This document shows positions 17,346-26,073 of a stretch of DNA of 64,000 nt, piece by piece. The DNA is from CAJOIG01 sp963642815. Lineage in GTDB: Bacteria; Bacillota; Clostridia; Oscillospirales; Oscillospiraceae. The position numbers and the translations under genes were made by a program. The number at the start of each line of letters is the position of its first letter. The stretch's first letter is position 1. The notes beneath the pieces were generated by a model that saw only the letters and a list, made by a program, of their open reading frames with translations, had not been told where the DNA came from and ran no database searches. The DNA is taken from NCBI GenBank assembly GCA_963642815.1, contig CAVIIB010000001.1:12351-76350 (forward strand), read 5' to 3'.

Positions 17346-18239
17346 TCAGAGCCCCAGACGCTTGAGCAGCTCGTCGCTGGAGGAAAATCCAAGCCGAACA
17401 GCCAGTGCCGTGAGGCGCTCGCCCGTGCGGGGCGGGGTCAGACCGGCGGCGAGGTCGGCGGCGTCCAAGACGTTTCCGAGCGCCGCGCCGGTGATGGAGC
17501 CGGCGTTATGGAGCCGCTCACGGGCGGCGGGCGAGCCGGAAACAGCCGCGTCGGTGTAGCGGATGATGGCGGCCAGCGCCTCGGAGAGAAGCCCCTGTGT
17601 AAACTCGTCACAGCGCTCGTCGGTATAGGCGCAGAGGGCGCGTTTTGCCAGCGAAGCGGCATCGGCGCGTATCTGCTCGCCGCTGAGGGTCGCGGTGAAG
17701 TCCGCGTCCGTGACGGATATTTCCGGTCGAAGCGCAAAGCTCTTGATGACGAGCGGAGCGCCGCTCGCGTCCTCCAAAACGGAGAACGGGGTATTCTGGG
17801 CGCCGGTGGCAAAGTTGGACGCGACAAGGACGAGCTTTGCTTTTCCGTGGGAGACAACGGCCTCCGGGGAGGCGGCAGCCTCCGCCAGCGTCAGCGTCGG
17901 GTTTTCATAGCGCAGCCACAGCGCCTTGGCCGCAGTCATAGCCGCGCCGCCGCCGAAGCCGAGAATGGCGTCCGGCTCAAAAAGCCGAAGCTCGGACAGC
18001 GCCGCCTCGACCGTGTTCGTCGTGACTGTATGGTCAAGTGAGAAAAACTCCGCCGTGCGCAGACCGTGCTTATGCAGAAGGTCAACGATGTCACAGACCG
18101 CGCCGCTGCGGTAGAGGGCAGCATCCGTCACCAGATACACCCGGCGGCAGCCGTACACCTCCGGCAGCTCACGCAGCGCCACGCCCAACGCCCCGGTGCG
18201 GAAGTATACCTTGCGCGGCAGGTTCAGCATATGCTTCAT
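17346..18239 (-). CDS. Truncated, degenerate paralogue of the AdhE alcohol dehydrogenase domain
   Basis: The sequence aligns by eye with residues 453 to about 680 of the adhE product next door: LPRKVYFRTG, YLVTDAALYRSGA, TAEFFSLD, FEPDAILGFGGGAAMTAAK. The NAD-binding GGGS loop is kept as GGGA. Of the iron ligands, the Asp of GYDVLTH is retained (RADAASL) but the adjacent His is Leu, and the C-terminal region bearing the two other His ligands is missing. It is therefore unlikely to be an active iron alcohol dehydrogenase. The start is ATG 18239 or GTG 18245, with AGGAAG upstream. It lies directly downstream of adhE on the same strand. Confidence 0.75.
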   Translation of the reverse strand: MKHMLNLPRKVYFRTGALGVALRELPEVYGCRRVYLVTDAALYRSGAVCDIVDLLHKHGLRTAEFFSLDHTVTTNTVEAALSELRLFEPDAILGFGGGAAMTAAKALWLRYENPTLTLAEAAASPEAVVSHGKAKLVLVASNFATGAQNTPFSVLEDASGAPLVIKSFALRPEISVTDADFTATLSGEQIRADAASLAKRALCAYTDERCDEFTQGLLSEALAAIIRYTDAAVSGSPAARERLHNAGSITGAALGNVLDAADLAAGLTPPRTGERLTALAVRLGFSSSDELLKRLGL

Positions 18240-18260
18240 AATCACAAATCTTCCTTTCCG

Positions 18261-18290
18261 ACCGGGAAACGCCCGAAAGCGCTTCCCGGT
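18261..18290 (-). terminator. Hairpin between adhE and its paralogue
   Basis: ACCGGGAA (18261-18268) pairs with TTCCCGGT (18283-18290). No U-run follows, so it may limit read-through or protect the adhE 3' end. Confidence 0.4.
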
Positions 18291-18301
18291 GTGGCTGTTT
18301 A

Positions 18302-21070
18302 TCAGATGAAGCCGCCGACCTTGTCAACGCCGATCTCGGCGGAGAGACCCAGAGGATAGGCCGCGTGTGTATCGGTGGGCAGCGTGACCTCGACCTCCAG
18401 CTTGTCGCCATAGAGCTCGGTGTACTTCGCGTCGCCGTAGAACGCCTTGAGATAGCAGGCCTTCAGCTCGCCAATGGTGGGGTAGACGGGGTTGCAGCCG
18501 GTGCAGGCATCGTGGAACGCCCACTCGGACATCTGGTCGACGGCGGCAAGGAATTCCTTCTCCCACTCCTCGGCGCTCTTTTCGGGGTGCGCGAGGCAGA
18601 GGTAGTCGCAGATGGTTTCGGGAATATCGACATCCTTCTTGAGCTGCTCGGTCGCACGGATCCAGTTCTCAAAGGTCTCCTCGTCCGTCTTGCCCTTGAC
18701 ACCGATGAGTTCACCAAGCTCGACATAGCGCTCAAACGCCTGCGGGTATTTGTACTGGGAGAAGGTGCCCATGTGGTAGGGATGACGCTGCGCGTTGAAG
18801 CGGCAGACATAGGGGAACAGTAGGGCATTGGCCGTGCCGTGGGGGATGTGGAACCAGCCGCCGAGCTTGTGGGACAGGGAGTGGTTGATACCGAGGAAAG
18901 CGTTGGCAAAGGCGATACCGGCCAGCGCGGAGGCGTCCGCCATCTTCTCACGGGCAACGGGGTCGGGCTTCGCGTCCTTGAACGCGGAGCGGTACGCTCT
19001 CGGCAGATAGTCAAAGACCATGCGGGTCGCGTCCCGGCAGAAGCCGTTGGTGTACTCGGTGGCGAAGGTGGAGACATAGGCCTCGACCGCATGGGTCAGC
19101 ACATCGTAGCCGGAGGCCTGCGTCGCACGAGGCGGCAGGGACATCATGTTGTCCGCGTCGATGATGGCCATCTCCGGCATCATCTCATAGCCGACAAGAG
19201 GCCACTTCATGCCGGTGTTGGCATCGGAGATGATGGTGAACGGGGTACACTCGGAGCCGGTACCCGCCGTGGTGGGAATGCAGACGAGCTTCGCTTTCTT
19301 GCCCATCTGGGGGAAGAAGCGGATACGCTTGCGGATGTCGAGGAAGATGGTGGCCATGTCGAGGAAGGCTTCGTCGGGATTCTCGTACATGATCCACATG
19401 ATCTTCGCGGTGTCGATGGCGGAGCCGCCGCCGACGGCGATGATGACATCCGGCTCAAACTCGTTCATCTTGGGCAGACCCTTCATCGCGTCTTGGATCT
19501 GCGGGTCAACGCGGATGTCGAAGAATTCGGCGGTCTCAATGCCCATGTCGCGAAGCTGGTTGATGATGGCATCGCAAGCACCGAGCTGGTACAGCGTGGA
19601 GTCGGTGATGATGAAGGCACGCTTGAAGTTGTAGACCTCCTTCATCTCCTTGAGGGCGACGGGGGTGCAGCCGGTCTTGTGGTAGACCTTCTTGGGAAGC
19701 TGAAGCCAGAGCATATTCTCCTTACGCATGGTGAGCGTCTTGATGTCGAGAAGCTGCTCATAGTTGGTGTTACCCATATAGGCAGAGTTGCCGACAGCGC
19801 CCGGTCCAAGCGTCAGGGACGGCGCGATGTTGAAGTTGTAGAGGTCGCCCAGACCGCCGAAGGCGGAGGGCTGGTTGATGATGATACGACCGGCCTTCAT
19901 CTTCATGGCGAAGCGGTTGATCTTGTCCTCCTCGGTGGGGTCGACATAGAGCGCGGCAGAGTGACCGGCACCGCCCTCCAGCACCATCTTGTAGCACATA
20001 TCAAAGGCCTCGTCCAGCGTTTCGGCCTTGAACATACCGAGCAGGGTGGTGAGCTTCTCGTTCGCCCAAGGGTTGTCGTGGGAGGTGTCGTTCGTCTCGT
20101 AGATAAGCACCTTCGTGTCGTAGGGGACTTCAAAGCCGGCCATCTCCGCGAGGTGGACAGCGGTCTGACCGACGGCGGGCGGGTTGACACCGTGGGTCTT
20201 GGCGTTGAAGAAAACACCGGCGACCTTCTCGGCCTGCTCATCGTTGAGGAAGTAACAGCGGGCATCCTTCAGCAGTGCCTTCACCTCGTCATAGACGCTG
20301 GCGAGGACGGTGATATGCTGCTCGGAGGCGCAGATCATGCCGTTGTCGAAGGTCTTGGAGTGGATGATGGATTCCACGGCCATGCGCAGGTCGGCGGTCT
20401 CGTCGATGACGACGTTGCAGTTGCCGGGGCCGACGCCAACGGCGGGTGTGCCGGAGGAGTAGGCCGCATTCACCATGCCGGCGCCGCCGGTGGCCATGAT
20501 GAAATCGACGCGCTGCATGAGGACGGGGGAGATCTCCAGCGTCGGGGTGGCGATCCAGCTGATGACGTGGGGCGGCATACCGGCCTCGATCGCGGCGTTA
20601 CGCATGATACGGGCGGCGGCAATGGAGCACTGCACGGCACGGGGGTGCGGGGAGAGAATGATCGCGTTGCGGGTCTTGAGCGCGAGCAGGATCTTATAGA
20701 TGGTCGTCGAGGTGGGGTTCGTCGTCGGCGTGATGGCGGCGATAACGCCCTTCGGCGAAGCGATACGCTTCGTGCCGAACGCCTTGTTTTCCTCGATAAT
20801 GCCGCAGGTCTTGGCATGGCGCATATAGTTCCAGATATGCTCGGAGGCATACTGGTTCTTCGTCACCTTGTCCACCATGATACCGTAGCCCGTTTCCTCG
20901 ACAGCCATTTTGGCGAGGGGGATGCGCATTTTGGAGACGGCGGTGGCGGCCTTTTCGCAGATCGCATCGACTTGCTCCTGTGTGAAGGTCGCGTACCGCT
21001 CCTGATCGGCGCGGATGATTGGCATCGCGTCCTCAAGGGACTGCACGGAGTTGATGAGAAGCTCTTGCAT
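18302..21070 (-). CDS. adhE: Bifunctional acetaldehyde-CoA/alcohol dehydrogenase
   Basis: Reduces acetyl-CoA to acetaldehyde and then ethanol, reoxidising two NADH in fermentation. The 922 residues contain an N-terminal aldehyde dehydrogenase half with catalytic Cys247 in DNGMICASEQ, a linker, and a C-terminal iron-dependent alcohol dehydrogenase half with AVGGGSAIDTAK near 546-556 and predicted iron ligands Asp656, His660, His730 and His744. The frame is open to 21124, but ATG 21070 is preceded by AAAGGA and begins the family sequence MQELLIN. AdhE usually forms spirosome filaments. The promoter at 21131-21159 drives it; a degenerate copy of its second half follows. Confidence 0.96.
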   Translation of the reverse strand: MQELLINSVQSLEDAMPIIRADQERYATFTQEQVDAICEKAATAVSKMRIPLAKMAVEETGYGIMVDKVTKNQYASEHIWNYMRHAKTCGIIEENKAFGTKRIASPKGVIAAITPTTNPTSTTIYKILLALKTRNAIILSPHPRAVQCSIAAARIMRNAAIEAGMPPHVISWIATPTLEISPVLMQRVDFIMATGGAGMVNAAYSSGTPAVGVGPGNCNVVIDETADLRMAVESIIHSKTFDNGMICASEQHITVLASVYDEVKALLKDARCYFLNDEQAEKVAGVFFNAKTHGVNPPAVGQTAVHLAEMAGFEVPYDTKVLIYETNDTSHDNPWANEKLTTLLGMFKAETLDEAFDMCYKMVLEGGAGHSAALYVDPTEEDKINRFAMKMKAGRIIINQPSAFGGLGDLYNFNIAPSLTLGPGAVGNSAYMGNTNYEQLLDIKTLTMRKENMLWLQLPKKVYHKTGCTPVALKEMKEVYNFKRAFIITDSTLYQLGACDAIINQLRDMGIETAEFFDIRVDPQIQDAMKGLPKMNEFEPDVIIAVGGGSAIDTAKIMWIMYENPDEAFLDMATIFLDIRKRIRFFPQMGKKAKLVCIPTTAGTGSECTPFTIISDANTGMKWPLVGYEMMPEMAIIDADNMMSLPPRATQASGYDVLTHAVEAYVSTFATEYTNGFCRDATRMVFDYLPRAYRSAFKDAKPDPVAREKMADASALAGIAFANAFLGINHSLSHKLGGWFHIPHGTANALLFPYVCRFNAQRHPYHMGTFSQYKYPQAFERYVELGELIGVKGKTDEETFENWIRATEQLKKDVDIPETICDYLCLAHPEKSAEEWEKEFLAAVDQMSEWAFHDACTGCNPVYPTIGELKACYLKAFYGDAKYTELYGDKLEVEVTLPTDTHAAYPLGLSAEIGVDKVGGFI

Positions 21071-21130
21071 TCGTGTAATTCCTTTCTCTCTTTTACAAAG
21101 GTTATTTTTTGTGTCATAATTCACAACAGG

Positions 21131-21159
21131 AGGATATGTTATGAACGGATTTTTGTCAA
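21131..21159 (-). promoter_or_regulatory. Promoter of adhE (minus strand)
   Basis: On the minus strand a perfect TTGACA (21159-21154), 17-base spacer and TATCCT (21136-21131). Inverted hexamers TTGTCA/TGACAA at 21153-21158 and 21175-21180 overlap it and might be an operator, but do not fit a clean Rex site. Confidence 0.6.
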
Positions 21160-21244
21160 CAATAGTTTAGTTTCTGACAATTTTCCCTGCAAAGTCGCTT
21201 TTTGCCGGTGAAACAGAGCGTAAGCATTATCGTCATCGTATAGC

Positions 21245-21273
21245 TTGAATTATGCTGCTCCTTGTGATAAAAT
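21245..21273 (+). promoter_or_regulatory. Promoter of the YidC-fusion operon
   Basis: TTGAAT at 21245-21250, 17-base spacer, TAAAAT at 21268-21273. It is divergent from the adhE promoter. Confidence 0.5.
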
Positions 21274-21318
21274 TGTTTTTGACACTTATGCCAAGAAAAT
21301 GAGAGGGTGGACGCTTTT

Positions 21319-23241
21319 TTGGACGCGATAACACAGCTCCTGACCGTGCCGCTCGGTGCGTTGACGGCACTTTGCTATGCGCTTTTGCATAACTATGTTC
21401 TGGCGATACTCCTGTTCACACTGCTGACGCGCATCATTTTGCTTCCGGTCAATGTCTGGGTACAGAAAAACAGCATTAAGGTCGTGGAGCTTCAGCCGGA
21501 CATCAACCGTATCAAGCTCCGCTACTTCGGTGACCATGACCGTATCAATGAGGAGACGGCGGCGCTCTACAAGGCGCGGAAATACCATCCCTCGGCGAGC
21601 GTCATCCCGCTTGTTATCCAGCTTATCCTGCTTATGGGCGTTATCGCGGTCGTCCGCGAGCCGGAAACGGCGGGCATGACGGCGGCGGATATGCTGTGCT
21701 GGGGCATTGACTTCTACCGTATTCCCAGCGAGACGGGCGGCTGGTATCTGCTTTTCCCGCTTATTGCGGCGGCGGGCTCGCTCCTGCTGTGCGTGGCGGA
21801 AAACGCCGACCAAGTGCTGCAGGCCGAGGCAAGCAAGCTCAACAAATACGGTATGCTCGCGCTGTCCGTCGGGCTGTCCCTGTATCTTGGCATTTTTGTA
21901 CGGGCAGGCGTTGCGTTGTACTGGACGATCGGCAATCTGCTCGCAGTTGCACAGATATATCTGCTCAACTGGTGGATCGACCCGAAAAAGCACATCGACT
22001 ACGCTGCGCTGGAGGAGAGCCGCAAGGAGCTGGCCGCGCTGGAGGCGCTTGGTGCAGGGGACAGCCGCGAGGCAAAGCGGCGTGAGAGAGCCGACTATAA
22101 GCGCTTCTTCTCCGTCGCGAACAAGCACCTCGTTTTCTATTCCGAGGGAAGCGGCTTTTATAAGTATTATCAAGGCGTGATCGAGTGGCTGCTGGCGCAC
22201 TCCAACGTCATTATCCATTACGTCACCAGCGACATGGACGACCAAATCTTCGCGCTGGCGGCGGAGCAGCCGCGTATCAAGCCCTATTACATCGGTCAGA
22301 AGCGGCTCATTACACTGTTCATGCGTATGGATGCCGACCTTGTTGTGATGACGACACCCGACTTGGAGAACTATTTCCTCAAGCGGAGCTATGTGCGGCG
22401 GGATGTTGAATACATCTACATCGACCACGGTCTTGGCAGTGACAATATGCTCCTGCGCGAGGCTGCACTTGACCACTTTGACACCGTGTTTTGCTGTGGT
22501 GAGCATATTGTGCGTGAGGTCGAGGCGATGGACGCGCTGCGCGGCATCGACCCGCCGCAACGGACGGTGCAGGTCGGCTTCCCCTATCTTGACGCACTGA
22601 CAGCCATGTATGAGGCTATGCCGAAGACGGACAAGCCGAAGAAGCAGGTGCTGATCGCGCCGTCGCACCAGCCGGACAACATTCTGGAAAGCTGCATTGA
22701 CGATATGCTGGAGGCGCTGCTGCCGCTGGGCTGCCACATCATCGTGCGTCCGCACCCGCAGGCGCTGCGGCGCACACCGGCGGTCATCGAGGCGCTGAAA
22801 TCCAAGTGGGGAGGCTATCCGCCGGACACCTTGGAGATACAGACCGATTTCTCCTCTAACGACACGGTGTATGAGTCCGACCTACTCATCACGGACTGGT
22901 CCGGCATTGCTTACGAGTTCAGCTTTGCCACCGAAAAGCCGTCTCTGTTTATCAACACGACCATGAAGGTCATCAATCCCAACTGGAAAGCCATCGACGT
23001 TGAGCCGGTGGACTTCCGTCTGCGTCGAGAGCTTGGCGCGGAGCTTGCGCCGGAGGCAATGGAACAGCTTGCACCGACGGTGGAGGAGCTGCTGGGCAAG
23101 CCGGAGAAGTACGCGGCGCAGATCGCACGGCTCAAGGCGGAGACGCTGTATAACCTCGGCAACTCGGCACGGGTGGCCGGAAAATACATCCTCGCGGAGA
23201 TACGCGAGAAAACCGAGAAAAGGAAGGGAACACAATCATGA
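21319..23241 (+). CDS. Fusion of a YidC/Oxa1-like membrane domain with a CDP-glycerol glycerophosphotransferase domain
   Basis: Residues 1 to about 220 are a polytopic domain resembling YidC: an N-terminal helix, NYVLAILLFTLLTRIILLPVN, the charged hairpin with QPDINRIKLRY, then four further helices ending at ALYWTIGNLLAVAQIYLLN. After a charged linker, residues about 255-640 resemble TagB/TagF glycerophosphotransferases: YIYIDHGLGSDN, LIAPSHQPDN, IIVRPHPQALRR and LLITDWSGIAYEF. Such enzymes polymerise or prime glycerol phosphate on wall teichoic acid precursors. TTG 21319 has GAGAGGGTGG eight bases upstream; GTG 21307 overlaps that site and is less likely. A small membrane protein, a kinase and a BCCT transporter follow. 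Confidence 0.85.
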   Translation: MDAITQLLTVPLGALTALCYALLHNYVLAILLFTLLTRIILLPVNVWVQKNSIKVVELQPDINRIKLRYFGDHDRINEETAALYKARKYHPSASVIPLVIQLILLMGVIAVVREPETAGMTAADMLCWGIDFYRIPSETGGWYLLFPLIAAAGSLLLCVAENADQVLQAEASKLNKYGMLALSVGLSLYLGIFVRAGVALYWTIGNLLAVAQIYLLNWWIDPKKHIDYAALEESRKELAALEALGAGDSREAKRRERADYKRFFSVANKHLVFYSEGSGFYKYYQGVIEWLLAHSNVIIHYVTSDMDDQIFALAAEQPRIKPYYIGQKRLITLFMRMDADLVVMTTPDLENYFLKRSYVRRDVEYIYIDHGLGSDNMLLREAALDHFDTVFCCGEHIVREVEAMDALRGIDPPQRTVQVGFPYLDALTAMYEAMPKTDKPKKQVLIAPSHQPDNILESCIDDMLEALLPLGCHIIVRPHPQALRRTPAVIEALKSKWGGYPPDTLEIQTDFSSNDTVYESDLLITDWSGIAYEFSFATEKPSLFINTTMKVINPNWKAIDVEPVDFRLRRELGAELAPEAMEQLAPTVEELLGKPEKYAAQIARLKAETLYNLGNSARVAGKYILAEIREKTEKRKGTQS

Positions 23242-23486
23242 AACTGCTTTCAAAGCTGCTCACGGTCACAGGAATTTCCATGTTCTTCATCATGAACGCC
23301 TACGCCTACATCGACCCCTCGGTCATGACCCTGATGACACAGGTCGTGGCCGGCGTTATCGTCGCCGTCGGCGCGGTGGTCGGCATTGTATGGAGCCGTA
23401 TCAAGAAAAAGGCCAAGGAAAAGCTCAACATCGACTTGGAGAAGCCGAAGGAAGTGGAGGGCGATGTCGAGGAGTACGACGACTGA
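23238..23486 (+). CDS. Small membrane protein with a signal-like N-terminus and IDPS motif
   Basis: An 82-residue protein, coupled to the previous gene by ATGA overlap. An N-terminal hydrophobic segment (LLTVTGISMFFIMNAYA) ends in a possible cleavage site. AYIDPSVMTLM follows, then a glycine-rich membrane helix (VVAGVIVAVGAVVGIVW), a lysine-rich stop (RIKKKAKEK) and an acidic tail. I cannot name the family. The coupling suggests a partner or assembly factor of the YidC-type fusion. Confidence 0.75.
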   Translation: MKLLSKLLTVTGISMFFIMNAYAYIDPSVMTLMTQVVAGVIVAVGAVVGIVWSRIKKKAKEKLNIDLEKPKEVEGDVEEYDD

Positions 23487-23517
23487 TCGCCACTATTAAG
23501 AGAGGGGAGGCAATGCT

Positions 23518-24435
23518 ATGCAGCAAAGCCCCTTAACGGACCCGCGCCTCCGCGCCGGTCTTGCCCGCTTGATGGAGTGCACCGAGGAGGAGCTGTCTGA
23601 CTTCCGTGTCTTGAAAAAGGGCATGACGAACCATTCCTATACCTTCCGTTGCCGTGGGGACGGCTATATTCTGCGCGTTCCCGGCGAGGGAACAGACCGC
23701 ATGATCGACCGAGCGGGAGAGGCGGCGGTGTATCACGCGCTGCACGGGCTTGGTATATGTGACGATGTGGCGCATATCGACCCGCAGAGTGGTCTGAAAA
23801 TATCGCGCTTTTACCCGAATGCCCGCGTATGCGACCCGCTGGACGCGGCGGATGTGCGGGCGTGTATGGAGCGGCTGCGCCGTTTTCACTCGCTGCGCCT
23901 GACCGCACCGCGTGTATTCGACATCTTCGGTCAGCTCGAATTCTATGAATCGCTCTGGGAGGGGAAGCCCTCCGTCTATCCCGATTATGCGGAGACGAAG
24001 CGGCGGGTGCTGTCCCTGCGCCCCATTATCGACGCGCAGGAGAAGGATTGTATTCTCTCGCATATCGACGCTGTGCCGGACAATTTCTTGTTCATCGGCG
24101 ATGGGGATATTCGCCTCATCGACTGGGAATATGCCGGTATGCAGGACCCCCATGTGGATGTCGCCATGTTCGGTATTTATGCGTTGTACGACCGCGCCCA
24201 AATGGACGCGCTTATCGACTGCTATTTTGAGGGCGGCTGCCCCGCAGAGCTGCGGACGAAAATTTATTGCTATATCGCCGCCTGCGGACTGCTTTGGAGC
24301 AACTGGTGTGAGTATAAAAAGCAGCTCGGCGTGGACTTTGGCGAGTATGCGCTGCGGCAGTACCGCTATGCCGCGGAGTATTACACGGCGGCCATGGAAC
24401 GGCTTTCAACACAGATGGGGCGACCCATCGGATAA
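23518..24435 (+). CDS. Choline/ethanolamine-kinase-like phosphotransferase
   Basis: A 305-residue protein of the APH/choline kinase fold (LicA-like). It shows KGMTNHSYTFRC in the nucleotide loop region, the catalytic Brenner-type LSHIDAVPDNFLF and the metal-binding RLIDWEYAGMQDPHVDVAMF, which is characteristic of choline and ethanolamine kinases. It would phosphorylate choline for CDP-choline formation. The BCCT transporter next door would supply choline or betaine. A cytidylyltransferase and a LicD phosphotransferase are not in the window. Confidence 0.85.
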   Translation: MQQSPLTDPRLRAGLARLMECTEEELSDFRVLKKGMTNHSYTFRCRGDGYILRVPGEGTDRMIDRAGEAAVYHALHGLGICDDVAHIDPQSGLKISRFYPNARVCDPLDAADVRACMERLRRFHSLRLTAPRVFDIFGQLEFYESLWEGKPSVYPDYAETKRRVLSLRPIIDAQEKDCILSHIDAVPDNFLFIGDGDIRLIDWEYAGMQDPHVDVAMFGIYALYDRAQMDALIDCYFEGGCPAELRTKIYCYIAACGLLWSNWCEYKKQLGVDFGEYALRQYRYAAEYYTAAMERLSTQMGRPIG

Positions 24436-24446
24436 ACGAGGTGCAT

Positions 24447-25961
24447 ATGGATAAGAAAAAGACGCGGCGGATCGACCCAGCGACCACCATTATCCCCATG
24501 ACCATCATCGTTCTGCTGTTTGTTTTCTTTATTGTTGACCCCGCTGGCTCGACCACCGTGCTTGGCGCGATACGGGGCTTCCTCGGCGACGAGCTGGGGC
24601 TTTATTATCTCATTGTCGGTCTTGGGATTCTCATAACGGCGCTGTATATCGCGTTCTCTGATATTGGAAAAATCACACTCGGCAAGCCGGGAGAGAAGCC
24701 GAAATACAGCTTCTTCACATGGGGCTCCATGCTCTTTACGGCAGGGCTTGCGGCGGATATTCTGTTCTATTCTTTCTGTGAGTGGATACTCTACGCCAAC
24801 GAGCCGCACCTCGCGGAGCTCGGCTCTATTCAGGACTGGGCCTCCACCATCCCGCTATTCCACTGGGGACCGGTCGTGTGGAGCTTCTATGCCGTGCTGG
24901 CGGCCTGCTTTGGCTTCATGCTCCATGTACGCGGTGTGAAGAAGCAGAAATACTCGGAGGCCTGCCGCCCCATCCTTGGTGCGCAGACCGATAAGCTGCC
25001 CGGAAAGCTCATCGACATTCTGGCCGTTATCGCGCTGATCGCCGGTACGGCAACGACCTTCAGCTTGGCCACGCCGCTGCTGTCTACCTCGCTTACCGCG
25101 CTGCTCGGTGTACCGGATTCCAAGTGGCTCACCATCGCTATCCTTGTCGTTATTTGCATGGTCTACACCATTGCCGTCCTGCGCGGCATGAAGGGTGTCA
25201 GCTTTTTGGCACACGCCTGTATGTACGTTTTCTTCGCGCTGCTGGCCTACGTCCTCCTGTTCGGCGGCGAGGTCGTCTATATCCTTGAAACGGGCTTCAG
25301 CGCCATTGGCAATATGCTACAAAATTTCATCGGTCTTGCGACATGGACGGACGCACTGCGCAGCTCAAGCTTCCCGCAGAACTGGACGATATTCTACTGG
25401 GCGTACTGGCTGGTATGGTGCGTCGCGTCGCCATTTTTCATGGGAAGCATTTCCCGTGGTCGCACGGTGCGGCAGGTCATACTCGGCGCTATGATATTCG
25501 GTATCAGCTCGACTTATATCTCCTTCATCATCCTCGGCAACTACAGCCTCGGTCTTCAGACCCACGGGGTCATGGACGTGATGGGACTGTATGCCGAGAG
25601 CGGCGACCTTTACCAGACCATCCTCGCCGTCATACGGACGCTTCCCGCGCCGGAGCTTGTACTCGTGCTGCTCATCGTCTCCATGATCGCGTTTTACGCG
25701 ACCAGCTTCGACTCCATCACGCTTGTCGCCTCGGCCTATTCCTACCGCGAGATCGGGGAGGACGAGCCTGCGGGCAAGGGCATGATACTGTTTTGGGCGG
25801 TGCTGCTCATTCTGCTGCCCATTGCGCTCATATTCAGCGACAGCAGCATGAACAATCTCCAAACCGTCTCCATTATCGCGGCCTTTCCCATCGGCATTGT
25901 CATCGCGCTCATCATCGCGAGCTTCATCAAGGACGCCCGCAAATACAGCCGCGGCGAATAG
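24447..25961 (+). CDS. BCCT-family betaine/choline/carnitine transporter
   Basis: A 504-residue secondary transporter with twelve hydrophobic segments. The family signature is seen in MGSISRGRTVRQVILGAMIFG, and the tryptophan-rich segment TIFYWAYWLVWCVASPFF contains the aromatic choline-binding residues. The start at ATG 24447 follows GAGGTG; GTG 24441 is alternative. It lies 11 bases after the choline-kinase-like gene. Choline uptake for phosphorylation and surface decoration is the simplest reading; osmoprotectant uptake is the alternative. Confidence 0.92.
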   Translation: MDKKKTRRIDPATTIIPMTIIVLLFVFFIVDPAGSTTVLGAIRGFLGDELGLYYLIVGLGILITALYIAFSDIGKITLGKPGEKPKYSFFTWGSMLFTAGLAADILFYSFCEWILYANEPHLAELGSIQDWASTIPLFHWGPVVWSFYAVLAACFGFMLHVRGVKKQKYSEACRPILGAQTDKLPGKLIDILAVIALIAGTATTFSLATPLLSTSLTALLGVPDSKWLTIAILVVICMVYTIAVLRGMKGVSFLAHACMYVFFALLAYVLLFGGEVVYILETGFSAIGNMLQNFIGLATWTDALRSSSFPQNWTIFYWAYWLVWCVASPFFMGSISRGRTVRQVILGAMIFGISSTYISFIILGNYSLGLQTHGVMDVMGLYAESGDLYQTILAVIRTLPAPELVLVLLIVSMIAFYATSFDSITLVASAYSYREIGEDEPAGKGMILFWAVLLILLPIALIFSDSSMNNLQTVSIIAAFPIGIVIALIIASFIKDARKYSRGE

Positions 25962-25974
25962 CACCATGCACGTC

Positions 25975-26006
25975 TTCGGCGGTCAGAGTAAGACCGCCGA
26001 ATTTTT
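25975..26006 (+). terminator. Terminator after the BCCT gene
   Basis: TTCGGCGGTC (25975-25984) pairs perfectly with GACCGCCGAA (25992-26001), followed by TTTTT. Confidence 0.85.
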
Positions 26007-26008
26007 AA

Positions 26009-26037
26009 TTTACAAGCAAACGCGGATATGCTACAAT
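26009..26037 (+). promoter_or_regulatory. Promoter of the ACT/UPF0210 pair
   Basis: TTTACA at 26009-26014, 17-base spacer, TACAAT at 26032-26037. Confidence 0.6.
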
Positions 26038-26073
26038 CGCATATTGCATGATAAAAGAAGTAAGGAGCGTTAT

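Noticed and set aside
21140..21185. Rex operator at the adhE promoter
   Set aside because: TTGTCA/TGACAA hexamers are spaced 16 bases apart and do not match the TTGTTAA-N4-TTAACAA form.
18839..21211. 790-residue open frame on the plus strand opposite adhE
   Set aside because: It is a mirror of adhE codon use (GC-rich third positions), has low-complexity G/D/V/H-rich sequence and no family motif.
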